NCBI GenBank assembly: GCA_041392665.1
Contig: JAWKLQ010000014.1
Coordinates: 62,001-126,000 of the forward strand
Length of the DNA: 64,000 nt
From: Flavilitoribacter sp020436695
Lineage (GTDB): Bacteria > Bacteroidota > Bacteroidia > Chitinophagales > Saprospiraceae
Direction: 5' to 3'
The number at the start of each line of letters is the position of its first letter. Positions within the stretch are counted from its first letter, which is position 1. Positions 48,286 to 57,500 of this stretch are shown here, in pieces. Both the position numbers and the translations under genes were made by a program. The notes beneath the pieces were generated by a model. It was not told where the DNA came from. It made no database searches and saw nothing but the letters and a program-made list of their open reading frames with translations.

Positions 48286-49306
48286 CTGTCTGACGGATTT
48301 TAGGGTAGGTGGTCAAACTGGTGACAACTATATTGGCCCTACCTGTAACGGCGACGGTACCTACCGTACCTGCTTTTACCTGACCGGCCGGAATTTGCCG
48401 GATAATCTGGGGCGGTATTCCGCTGAGATCAACGGTGTACTGTATAGTGCTGCCTTTGTACAAAAGCTAAGTAGCACCACTGCGGTTGTTTGTTTTTCCA
48501 AAGTGACCCCGCAGGGTAATGGTGCAGATGTAACCATTTTTGTCGGCGAAGAATGCTTCCTGACCCTGGAAGATCTTTATGATGAGCCTGATTGTAGCAA
48601 TCCGGAGAATTGTTTGACTGACTTTAGAATAGGCGGGCAGCAGGGCGATAACTATATCGGCCCAACCTGTAACGAAGACGGTACTTATCGCACCTGTTTT
48701 TATTTGACAGGACCGAATTTACCCAATAACGCAAATGCTTATTCGGCCGAGATCAACGGCAAGGTATATCCTAACGCCTTTTTCCAGTATTTGAGTTCTG
48801 GGCAGGTAGTTCTTTGCTTTAGCAATATCGTTGCTCAGGGGCAGGCCGATGTGACCATTGTGGTCAACGGGCTTTGCGTGCTGACCAAGGAAGCCCTTTA
48901 CGATGAACCGGACTGCGCTCTGCCGATAGACTGTATTACCACCTTCCGTCCGGGCGGGCAGCCGGGAGATGCCTACATCGGGCCAACGTGTAACGAAGAC
49001 GGCACCTATCGTGTGGCCTTTTACGTAACCGGGAGCAACCTCCCGACTAATATGGCTGACTATACGGTTAACATTAACGGAACGGATTATCTGGCCTCGT
49101 TCTTTCAGATATTGAGTAGTACTCAGCTCGTTATTGGTATCACCGGCATTACGGCCGTTCCGAATCTTGCCGAAGTAACGATCGATATCCGGGACGGAGA
49201 GTGCTACCTGACCATAGACGAGTTGTATCAGGAGCCCGATTGCCCCGTTAACGTTAAAGACGGCGTAGTTACTGCGACCGAAAAACTGTTGGACGATGAC
49301 TTTTAA
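48194..49306 (+). CDS. Locus C, segment with three unnamed repeats of about 100 residues
   Basis: The true part begins near 48225, continuing the previous segment after a frame break. It contains three consecutive copies of a unit opening FRxGGQxGDNYIGPTCN, continuing DGTYRxxFYxTGxNLP and closing with L(Y)xEPDC, starting near 48298, 48619 and 48940. The paired Cys residues and beta-rich pattern suggest an extracellular domain. No family is recognised. The stop at 49304-49306 follows DDDF and is removed by deleting one T. Confidence 0.65.
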   Translation: MLRLQRRWRIRQGQPIVEKYTFIPLSCIPNNCLTDFRVGGQTGDNYIGPTCNGDGTYRTCFYLTGRNLPDNLGRYSAEINGVLYSAAFVQKLSSTTAVVCFSKVTPQGNGADVTIFVGEECFLTLEDLYDEPDCSNPENCLTDFRIGGQQGDNYIGPTCNEDGTYRTCFYLTGPNLPNNANAYSAEINGKVYPNAFFQYLSSGQVVLCFSNIVAQGQADVTIVVNGLCVLTKEALYDEPDCALPIDCITTFRPGGQPGDAYIGPTCNEDGTYRVAFYVTGSNLPTNMADYTVNINGTDYLASFFQILSSTQLVIGITGITAVPNLAEVTIDIRDGECYLTIDELYQEPDCPVNVKDGVVTATEKLLDDDF

Positions 49307-49351
49307 AATGCTGATCCCTTCTGTTGTAAAGGGGCACCCATCACAGTCACC

Positions 49352-49834
49352 GTGTTTGTCTATCCGGAACCGGTCGGGGTTGATGATGAAAAGACGATCT
49401 ATACCTGTTATAGTGTGGATTATGATCTGCAAGCCAATGTCGACGATCTTGGAAACGGTGTGCCGGCCCTGTTTACCTGGACGGCGGATTATGATGCTTC
49501 CAAGGTTGAAATTGCACCTTCTGCCCAGCCGGCGAGAGTCATCGGTGATGTGATCACCAATCTGACCGATGACGAACAGAAAGTATTGTATACTATTACG
49601 CCAAGGGGGGCAGGCCCCGATGGTCAGCTGGGAACAGATGACGATTGCATCGGCATGACATTTACGCTGATGGTAACTGTACTGCCACGGCCGGAGGTGA
49701 CCGGCTGTATTGCCTGTCCGGGACAATTGAACGTGTCGCTGCGGGAGAATTGTGAGACGAAGGTCAATCTGTTGAATATTTTTACCGAAGAATATCCTTC
49801 GGCGAACTCAATTGTACCAACGGTGATCTCCTGA
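49352..49834 (+). CDS. Locus C, middle segment
   Basis: This is an open segment in the continuing frame (VYPEPVGVDDEKTIYTCYS, GPDGQLGTDDDCIGMTFTLMV, CIACPGQLNVSLRENCETKVNLLNIF). It looks like an Ig-like unit leading into the HYR-like module. The end ANSIVPTVIS is out of frame; restoring one G near 49805 joins it to the next segment (GELNCTNGDLLKEALQ). Confidence 0.55.
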   Translation: MFVYPEPVGVDDEKTIYTCYSVDYDLQANVDDLGNGVPALFTWTADYDASKVEIAPSAQPARVIGDVITNLTDDEQKVLYTITPRGAGPDGQLGTDDDCIGMTFTLMVTVLPRPEVTGCIACPGQLNVSLRENCETKVNLLNIFTEEYPSANSIVPTVIS

Positions 49835-49851
49835 AAGAAGCACTGCAGATC

Positions 49852-50589
49852 GTGATCTACGATGACGATTATTCCAATAATGGCGGTGTGCCCGATAATG
49901 TAGTGCAGGGATGTGGTACCTATAAATATGCGATTGAACTAAAGCCGGAATATGAATGGTGTTTTATCTGGGTACCCTGTTGGGGCTATATCACTGCTGA
50001 AGATAAACAGGCTCCAGTGCTCTCTTATTGCCCGTCTACCGTATCCGGCTGGTCGACCTATGACTACGGTTTTCAGAATTTTGTTTGTGATGATGTTGAA
50101 AAACTGTTGCTGGATGGGCCCGTTACCTACAAACTGGATAGAGACGGCAACCTGATCGAGGGCTCTATCTCTACCCAGCAGGCTAAGTGGCTGTTCAAAT
50201 ATGTTACCGGTTACGCTGAGTTTACTGATAACTGTGGTGATATCACGGTAACTGTTAGCGATGTAGTGAACTATGGCTATGATCCCAACTGCGACGATGT
50301 GGTGATCACCCGTAAGTTCACAGCCGTAGATGCCTGTAAAGGGCTGGCTGCTCTGGAGGCCTGCTATCAGGATATTATCATTGAAGCGTCGCTGGAAGAC
50401 GTCTACTGTCAGAAAGATGCGGAATTATCTTGTGAAGATGAGATCAAACTGGATGCACACGGTAATCCGCATCCGGATGAGACCGGTTATCCGTGGTTGT
50501 ACTCCGCTTTTGACTCCGATTTCGATCCTAAAGAAGACAACTGGAAGGACTACGACCATAAAGTATTTCCTGAGCGCTGCATACTGTAA
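49852..50589 (+). CDS. Locus C, HYR-like module, first part
   Basis: The segment matches locus B residues about 1350-1600 (WSTYDYGFQNFVCDDVEKLLLDG, ISTQQAKWLFKYVTGYAEF, LDAHGNPHPDETGYPWLY). It ends out of frame (VFPERCIL) where homologues read VFLSAAYCNLGASY, so a base is gained or lost near 50570. Confidence 0.6.
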   Translation: MIYDDDYSNNGGVPDNVVQGCGTYKYAIELKPEYEWCFIWVPCWGYITAEDKQAPVLSYCPSTVSGWSTYDYGFQNFVCDDVEKLLLDGPVTYKLDRDGNLIEGSISTQQAKWLFKYVTGYAEFTDNCGDITVTVSDVVNYGYDPNCDDVVITRKFTAVDACKGLAALEACYQDIIIEASLEDVYCQKDAELSCEDEIKLDAHGNPHPDETGYPWLYSAFDSDFDPKEDNWKDYDHKVFPERCIL

Positions 50590-51559
50590 CCTGGGTGCTT
50601 CTTACAAAGACGGAGAGCGCATTGAAGTGTGTGAAGGCACTTACAAGATCGTTCGTACCTGGCAGATCCTGAACTGGTGTTCTAAAGAGATCCTGGAGTG
50701 CAAACAGATCATTAAGGTGGGTGACTATGATGGCCCGGTTGTCGAGTGTGCGGAAGTGGATTATGATAATGATGGTCACTCCGATCTGCGTACTTATTCT
50801 ACCGGCCCTTACGATTGCACGGCTGCATTTGAGGCTCCCATGCCGATCATTAGTGATAATTGCTCAGGTTGGACTGTACTGACAGAAATTTTGAGTGGCT
50901 CTACCTCCGGCCCTATCGTAGCTACTATTCTTCCGGGGAAATCCCGTTATGTGAGCGGTATTCCGGTTGGATGCCACTACATCAAGTATACGGTTACCGA
51001 CGCTTGTGGTAACAAAACGGTTGAATACTGCCCCTTCTACGTGGAAGACCAGGTAGAACCCATCGCAGTATGTGATGACGATCTGCACATTTCTATCGGC
51101 GGCCAGGGACTGGCTCGCGTATATGCTGCTGATATCGACGAAGGTAGCTCTGATAACTGCGGACCGATCCGCATCGAAGTACGTCGCCGCGTATTGGCTG
51201 GCGAAGAGTACGGTTGCCTGGAGATGTTTGACTACGACGGTGACGGCGAAGTAATTGACGACGAAGTAAACCTGGATAAGCCTTACGGAGTAGCCGGAAA
51301 TGATGAGTACTACTTCACTCCATGGTTGGATTACGTAGACTTCACCTGCTGCGATATGAACGAGAACGTACGCATCGAACTGCGCGTATGGGATGACCGC
51401 AACGGTGACGGCACTCCTGGTAACACGATCGAGAAATACTTCTGCGGTGAATACGATGCTACCGACGTAACGGATAACGCTAATGTATGCTGGCTGGATG
51501 TACTGATCGAGGACAAACTGCCATGCGTACTGTACCGCCGCTGCCCACATCGACTGTGA
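50330..51559 (+). CDS. Locus C, HYR-like module, second part
   Basis: The authentic part begins near 50575 (AAYCNLGASYKDGERIEVC) and runs to about 51525 (VCWLDVLIEDKLP). Upstream codons of this frame are a shadow of the previous segment. It includes DYDGPVVECAEVDYDNDGH, WTVLTEILSG, PVGCHYIKYTVTDACGNK and MFDYDGDGEVIDDEV, matching the giant adhesin at about residues 2800-3110. After 51525 dense indels prevent any long frame. Confidence 0.55.
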   Translation: MPVKGWLLWRPAIRILSLKRRWKTSTVRKMRNYLVKMRSNWMHTVIRIRMRPVIRGCTPLLTPISILKKTTGRTTTIKYFLSAAYCNLGASYKDGERIEVCEGTYKIVRTWQILNWCSKEILECKQIIKVGDYDGPVVECAEVDYDNDGHSDLRTYSTGPYDCTAAFEAPMPIISDNCSGWTVLTEILSGSTSGPIVATILPGKSRYVSGIPVGCHYIKYTVTDACGNKTVEYCPFYVEDQVEPIAVCDDDLHISIGGQGLARVYAADIDEGSSDNCGPIRIEVRRRVLAGEEYGCLEMFDYDGDGEVIDDEVNLDKPYGVAGNDEYYFTPWLDYVDFTCCDMNENVRIELRVWDDRNGDGTPGNTIEKYFCGEYDATDVTDNANVCWLDVLIEDKLPCVLYRRCPHRL

Positions 51560-53812
51560 CAAACTGCCTTACGACTTCGATCCGACCGACTCTGAGCAAA
51601 TGACTGAGCTGTTCGGTACGGCCACCGGTTCTGACAACTGCCCGGGTTACACGGTTACCGAAGAAGCACCGGATGTAGAAGGACTGGATGACTGCGGCTA
51701 CGGCTGCCATCATCCGTGTATTCAGCGTATCTGATGCCAAAGGGCTGACCTCTACGAATCTGCTGCGAGCAGAAAGTAGTGATCAAAGAGCAGCACAAAT
51801 ACAAGATCAAGTTCCCGAAGATGCATCAGCAAACTGCGCGGATTCCTCAGGTAGACACCATCGAAGTAGCACTGGCAGTGACCTGCTGGCCATCAGCGTG
51901 AAGGATGACTTCTTCTCAGCCAGTGGCGACGAGTGCTACAAGATCTTCCGTACTTACTCCGTGATCAACTGGTGTGGTATGACGGTATCTCTGATCCAGT
52001 GGTAGTTAGCCACGATCCGAAGATTGCGACGGCAAACCTGGTGACGAAGATGTATGGGTGATCGTAATGACGATGAACGACAAAGATCCTTGCTACGACT
52101 TCTATGGCCGGGAGCCGGCTAAATTCTACAGCCACACGTATGGTATGACCGCGATGATGATCCGTTCAACCTGTGGCCGGAAGCGGAACCAAAGGTTACA
52201 ACTGCGAATACGAGACTAACCCATGGGGTTTCTGGAAAGAAGTAGCTCCGATCACCACCGGGGAGAACGAAGAGAGAAGACGAAGATACCGACAACTATC
52301 AAAAGGCTACTACGGCGACCACTGTGATGATATGGCCAGTGTAGGATTCTGGCAGTACACTCAGGTGATCAAAGTATAACGACAACGTAATCCGATCGTT
52401 GAGTTCACGGCACCTGAATCCGTTCTTCCTACTCTTCCGACTTCGACGCAGACTGTCCGGCGAAGTAAGCATCGACTTCACCATCGATGAGAACTGTACT
52501 CCTGAAGATCTGACCATTACGATCTACCTGGATGCCTACCGGATGGCGTACTGGACGGTGACATCACGGACCTGTTGAGCGGTACTTACCCGATCAACGT
52601 AACGTTACCTTCCCGCTGGGCGCCCACTACATCGGCATAAGCGTAAAGACGGTTGCGGCAACCGAGACTGGAATCAACATTCCGTTCGAAGTAGTAGACT
52701 GCAAAGCACCGACCCCGATCTGTATCAACGGTCTGGCGTCCGAGCTGATGCCGGTGATCCCGACAGCAGATGCTGACGGTGACGGCGACGACGACACTGG
52801 CGCTGGCGATCTGGGAACCTGAGCTTCATTGCCAGCCTTACGGTTGCACCGGCGATGTAACTTACTCCATCAACCGCGTTGGTGAGGAAGTGATCGAAGA
52901 GATCAAACCGGAATCACACTGACCTGTGACGATGATGCCAGCCTGCTGGTTGAAGATCTGGGCATGGGATGGAGGCCGGCAACGGTGACTTCTGCAGGAA
53001 ACGTATGTACTGGTACAAGACAACATGGTACAGTGTGCCGGAGGAACCGGTTCTGTAGCCTGGTGTAATTGCCACGGAAGAACTGAACACGGTAGCTGGT
53101 GTACAAGTAGGTCCGGCGGTAACTCTACTGCCCTGATGACTACCAGTGACGACAGTGCTTCTTCAGCCGGATTAGCTGAAGGCTTTGACTGATCACTCCG
53201 TTGTTCGAAGGTAACGCCCCACTGAACGGTGTATCTACTTTCGTACCTGGTACTGATGAGCAGCATCCTGGGTCTGCGGACGCTGGATAGCCCGTACAAG
53301 ATCATTGCCGCTGACGTGAACAATGACCGTAAGGTAACGGCACAGGATGCAATCACTCGTCGTTTGATCCTGAACATCGATACGAAGTTCCCGAACAACA
53401 CCGGCTGGCGTTTCATTGATGCTTCTTACCAGTTCCCAGAACCCGGGCAACCCGTGGAAAAGAGGACTTCCGAAGTAATCAACATCAGGCGACTCAAGGT
53501 GCACTGGCTAACGCTGACTTCGTAGCCGTGAAGTATCTTGACCTGAAGCATCATGCCAACACTGCGATGGCTGAAACCCGGACCAAGCAGGGCACTTTCA
53601 CTGAACGTAGCGGATGTAAACATGAAAGCCGGTAACGAATACCGCGTAGCATAATGGCAACTGACCTGGCCAAGCTGCAAGGCTTCCAGGGCACGCTGAA
53701 CTTCGATAACAGCAAAGTATCCCTGGTTGACGTTGAATACGGAGCTGCTACAGCTGCCAACTTCCGGTATGCACCTGGTAGACGCCGGGTATGATCACCA
53801 TAGCTGGAACAA

Positions 53813-53873
53813 GAAGGGATTTCCCCCGAGGGGATTAGCGAGGAGCCGGGGCTCAAGAGCAAAGGGGGCTTCT
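53813..53873. repeat. Palindrome-rich insertion in locus C, copy of the one in locus B
   Basis: The segment repeats the palindromic insertion of locus B (ATTTCCCCCGAGGGG and a GAGCCGGGGCTC core) at the same site of the cohesin-like domain, with small deletions relative to locus B. Confidence 0.55.
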
Positions 53874-54285
53874 GTTCACGATGGTACTGCGTGCCACCAC
53901 GGATACTGCGCTGAGCAACGTACTGGGCATCAACAGCCGCGTAACTGCCGCTGAAGCGTACATCAACGATGAGACGATGGATCTGGCCGATCGACTTCGG
54001 TGCCAGGTGTAGTAGTAAGCCACCGGCTTGAACTGGGTCAGACACACCGAACGACCATGTACGCAACCACGATCACTTACACCTGCCGGCAGCGAAATGT
54101 TACCTTCACGGTATCTGATGCTACCGGCAGAACACTGGAAGTACGTCGCCTTCAGGCGTACAGGGCCAAAACACCCTGACGCTGCGAGGCGCAAGACCTG
54201 CCGGCCGGTGTATTGTTCACGATGACACTGGTGACTTCACTGCAACCAAATCTATGATGGTTGAATAGACTAGTTTGAAATATAA

Positions 54286-54316
54286 GTTGCCAACCACTTT
54301 GAAAGTACCTGGCAAC
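54286..54316 (+). terminator. 3' hairpin after locus C, shared type
   Basis: GTTGCCA and TGGCAAC arms flank ACTTTGAAAGT, giving an almost continuous stem with the same ACTTT/AAAGT centre as the hairpins after the giant adhesin and locus B. Confidence 0.6.
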
Positions 54317-54327
54317 TGAGCCACAAA

Positions 54328-54365
54328 AGAACTGCCGGATTGCAAAATCCGGCAGTTCTTTTTTT
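54328..54365 (+). terminator. Intrinsic terminator after locus C
   Basis: A perfect 14-bp stem (AGAACTGCCGGATT and complement, 4-nt loop) is followed directly by six T residues. It separates locus C from the lipoprotein gene. Confidence 0.9.
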
Positions 54366-54423
54366 ATAGCCCTCTCATATGGAATTTTCGTTCTATTTTT
54401 GCGCCACTAATACCAAGCCGATT

Positions 54424-55923
54424 ATGAAAGCAATCCTGTGGACGATCTCCGTATTTGCCCTTCTGGTGATCCTGACGGCCTGTAATAAAAGGGAAGATGA
54501 CTTCATTACCGATGGTAGCGTGGAGTTGCGATTCAGCCTGGATACCCTTCGCTTCGATACCGTTTTTACGGAGGTAGGTTCCGCCACCCGTTCTTTTAAA
54601 GTGATCAACCCCAACCGGCAACCCGTTCGACTCGGGAAGGCCCATATTGAAGGCGGAGACCAGTCTTTTTTTCGGATGAATGTGGATGGTATTGCCGGTA
54701 GTGAGGTGGAAGATATCGAGATTTGGGGGGAAGACAGCATCTATGTTTTCGTAGAAGTGACTATAGATCCGGACCGTCCGCTTTCCGAAAGCCCCTTTGT
54801 GATCGGTGATCGCATTATTTTCGAGACCAATGGTCATCAGCAGGATGTGCATTTGGAAGCCTGGGGGCAGAACGCCAATTACTTTCCCAGTCGCTTCAAT
54901 AAAGGCGTGCCTACCTTGCTGACCTGTAACAATGGCACAGTAACCTGGGATGATCCCAAACCTTACGTGATCTATGGAGAATTGCTCATAGACAGTTGCG
55001 CCCTGGAGGTTATGGCCGGCACCCGCATTCACGTTCACGGCGGCATTGCCCGCAATGACCTTTTCGGCATTTTTAATGACGGCATCATATATACATTGCA
55101 GAATGGTAGCATTCGTATGATGGGCACGCAGGAAAAACCTATTGTGGTACAGGGGGACCGACTGGAAGATGAATTTGCCGAAGAGCGTGGGCAGTGGTTT
55201 GGTATCATTCTGGGGCGAAGAAGCCGCGGAAATCGCTTTGAGCATACCGTGATCAAAAACTCCAATATAGGCGTGTTTGTAGATTCACTTGCCGACCTTA
55301 CAGCCCTGAATACCGAGATCGCCAATACTGCCGGAAATGGGATTGCCGCTTTTCACAGTCGCGTTGTAGCCCGCAACTGCCTCATCTATAACAATGCTAC
55401 TAATTCAGTGCAGCTCTCTCTGGGGGGAGATTATTTTTTTGATCATTGTACGGTAGCTTCCTACGGAGTTAATGCCGCTGCGCTCAGCATGAATAATTTT
55501 TACTGTTACGATGAAAATCCGTTAAGTTGTGAGGTGCGGTCGGTGTACCGCTTAAAAGCCAGTTTCCGGAATAGTATATTTTTCGGCTCGCGCCGAGATC
55601 AGGTACTGCTTTCCGATATCAGCGGCCGAATGGACCCGGATCTATTCGATGTAACTTTTCAGAACTGCGTGATGCGTAGCGAACGGTTGCTTACGGATAG
55701 CGATGGACTTTATAGTGACTTCTTTGAGACTTATTGTGACGGTTGTATTAACGGCACTACTGATGATCCGCTGTTTCTGGATACGGAGGAACGCAACTAC
55801 CACCTGGATACGCTTTCGATTGCCAAAGATGTCGGAGTGCCATTACCGGGCCTGGAACTGGATCTGGATGGTATTACCCGCGATGACAAACCGGATGCCG
55901 GGTGTTACGAACGAGTGGAATAA
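54424..55923 (+). CDS. Lipoprotein with a predicted right-handed beta-helix
   Basis: The start is set at ATG 54424 because MKAILWTISVFALLVILTAC is a classic lipoprotein signal with lipobox LTAC; the in-frame ATG at 54379 lies next to the terminator. The mature protein of about 480 residues has an N-terminal Ig-like part (SFKVINPNRQPVRLGKAHIE, SIYVFVEVTIDPDRPL) and a C-terminal series of short strands typical of a parallel beta-helix (RFEHTVIKNSNIGVFVDS, ALNTEIANTAGNGIAAF, ARNCLIYNNATNSVQL). It ends DKPDAGCYERVE, a common ending of Bacteroidota beta-helix lipoproteins. Its role is unknown; it is likely anchored in the outer membrane. Confidence 0.85.
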   Translation: MKAILWTISVFALLVILTACNKREDDFITDGSVELRFSLDTLRFDTVFTEVGSATRSFKVINPNRQPVRLGKAHIEGGDQSFFRMNVDGIAGSEVEDIEIWGEDSIYVFVEVTIDPDRPLSESPFVIGDRIIFETNGHQQDVHLEAWGQNANYFPSRFNKGVPTLLTCNNGTVTWDDPKPYVIYGELLIDSCALEVMAGTRIHVHGGIARNDLFGIFNDGIIYTLQNGSIRMMGTQEKPIVVQGDRLEDEFAEERGQWFGIILGRRSRGNRFEHTVIKNSNIGVFVDSLADLTALNTEIANTAGNGIAAFHSRVVARNCLIYNNATNSVQLSLGGDYFFDHCTVASYGVNAAALSMNNFYCYDENPLSCEVRSVYRLKASFRNSIFFGSRRDQVLLSDISGRMDPDLFDVTFQNCVMRSERLLTDSDGLYSDFFETYCDGCINGTTDDPLFLDTEERNYHLDTLSIAKDVGVPLPGLELDLDGITRDDKPDAGCYERVE

Positions 55924-55966
55924 TGTTTATCTGTTTCCCCACTAAAAAGTCTTCTGAGGTCAGAAT

Positions 55967-57097
55967 ATGAAGAACCAGTTTCGTTTCCTTTTATTGCTTA
56001 CTTCTTTCGTTTTAGCTTGTAAAGCTATTCCATCCAGTGAACCTGAAACACTGATCCAAACAGTTTATGAATCCGGAATGGAGGGCTATAGTCACTTCCG
56101 TATTCCTGTACTGATAAAAATTGAGCAACAGCTTTTCGCCTTCGCGGAAGGTCGCCAGAATAGTGTGCACGACAATGGGGATATCAGTATAGTATTACGT
56201 CGTAGTCAGGATGATGGAAAAAGCTGGGGCGAACTGATCCGGGTAGTGGAAATTGATAATGAGTCGGCACAGAATCCAATGCCGGTCTATGTGGAAGAAG
56301 AGCAAAAATTGATCCTGCTATTTACGAAAAGGACAGTAGGAGAGGATACCGAGCGAATGTTGCGGGATGGTAGCGCGAAAGGATACGTAGGCGTGTATCA
56401 AATGGAAAGTTTCGATCAGGGGCTGACCTGGTCGGCGGTCAAAGAGATCACGGCTGTCGTTAAACAGGATAACTGGCGCTGGTATGCCTTGGGGCCGGGA
56501 GGAGCTATCCGACTAAAGTACAACCGCCAGCATTCCGGCCGGATCGTACTTCCCGCCAATCACAGTGTCGATCTGGGATCGGAAAATGATTTCCTGGGTG
56601 GGCATGTCGTTTATTCGGATGACGGAGGTAAAACCTGGCAGATCGGAGCCCTTGATAGTGAAGGAATGAGCACTATTAACCCGAGTGAAACCACCGTGGT
56701 TGAACTCAAAGATGGTCGCCTCTATTTCAATACCCGCAATCATTCTTCCGTTGATACCATCGCCAATCGGGCCATCACCTATAGTGAAGATGGGGGGGCG
56801 TCTTTTACGGCGAAATTCCATCATGAAAAACAACTCGTCACTCCGGTGGTACACGCCAGCCTTACCCGGAATAAACACACTTTATTTTTTGTAGCTCCCT
56901 TCGACAAACAGGCGCGGAAAGATCTGAGCTTGTGGACAAGTACAGATGAAGGACAACACTGGAAATATGATCGTCTTTTGTATCAGGGGCCATCCGCTTA
57001 TTCCAGCATTTGTATGATTGACGAGAACTGGCTTGGAGCGCTTTATGAAGTAGATGATTATAACCGCATCGTATTCCGGAAAGTAAATGTTCGATAG
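55967..57097 (+). CDS. Exo-alpha-sialidase (GH33-like), lipoprotein
   Basis: The product would cleave terminal sialic acids from glycans. The N-terminus LLLLTSFVLAC reads as a lipoprotein signal. Sialidase marks are the FRIP motif at 44-47, an acidic HDNGD at 68-72, five Asp boxes (SQDDGKSW 80-87, SFDQGLTW, SDDGGKTW, SEDGGASF, STDEGQHW), a Glu-rich ETTVVELKDG near 241-250 and Arg258 in FNTRNHS. The 376-residue length fits the catalytic six-bladed propeller alone. It lies 43 bp after the lipoprotein gene, so the two may form an operon. Related BNR-repeat hydrolases are an alternative. Confidence 0.85.
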   Translation: MKNQFRFLLLLTSFVLACKAIPSSEPETLIQTVYESGMEGYSHFRIPVLIKIEQQLFAFAEGRQNSVHDNGDISIVLRRSQDDGKSWGELIRVVEIDNESAQNPMPVYVEEEQKLILLFTKRTVGEDTERMLRDGSAKGYVGVYQMESFDQGLTWSAVKEITAVVKQDNWRWYALGPGGAIRLKYNRQHSGRIVLPANHSVDLGSENDFLGGHVVYSDDGGKTWQIGALDSEGMSTINPSETTVVELKDGRLYFNTRNHSSVDTIANRAITYSEDGGASFTAKFHHEKQLVTPVVHASLTRNKHTLFFVAPFDKQARKDLSLWTSTDEGQHWKYDRLLYQGPSAYSSICMIDENWLGALYEVDDYNRIVFRKVNVR

Positions 57098-57262
57098 ATC
57101 ATTGTCAAATCTTATCAGATTGCGTAAAATATTACTCAGTTAAAATTTCCTTTCACTTGTTTTCTTCCAATAATTAGAAATAAACATTTATCAGATAAAT
57201 CCTAGTACCAATCTAAGAGATTCGCAAAAGTAGGATAATCTGGTTAACTAATGCAGGTGTTC

Positions 57263-57431
57263 AGTGGTCAGTAAACAGTGATCAGTTGTGATAAGCAGAG
57301 CCTGAATTGGGTCACTTAACACGAAGTTAATGGGGATCGAAGCCCTCATTTTACTAAAATCCGGGCTTTACTGTTAATTTTTAGCATTGGCATGAATAAC
57401 TGACCACTGACAACTGTGTAACTGATCACTG
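57263..57431. repeat. Nested inverted repeats in the gap before the helicase gene
   Basis: AGTGGTCAGT (57263-57272) pairs with ACTGACCACT (57399-57408), and CAGTGATCAGTT (57276-57287) with AACTGATCACTG (57420-57431); both pairs are perfect. The GATCAGT-type units recall the GACTTACGACT elements of the leu operon in design, with a different core. No ORF lies inside. Confidence 0.65.
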
Positions 57432-57500
57432 AGGTTAATTAACACCAACCGCCGGCCATCACTTAAAACGGCATTACTGGAAAGCGATAAATCCGAGCTT

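Larger units (their letters stand above)
47299..54268 (+). pseudogene. Surface-protein locus C: T9SS giant protein gene, frame broken by indels
   Basis: The locus starts MKKSLTYLGTGKSSLWLHLFL (signal peptide ending KLVAQ) and ends MMVE and stop at 54268 after a T9SS sorting domain, about 2320 residues if read through. Isolated frame breaks occur near 48225, 49305 (one extra T in a T-run), 49805 (one missing G) and 50570. From about 51520 to the end, breaks are dense, as in the matching block of locus B but at other positions. Codon-level similarity to B persists throughout. Gene decay and poor consensus quality are both possible. Confidence 0.75.

Noticed and set aside
33190..54268. Programmed frameshifting or phase variation as explanation of the broken surface genes
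   Set aside because: The indels are too many, too scattered and not at repeated slippery motifs or simple repeats.
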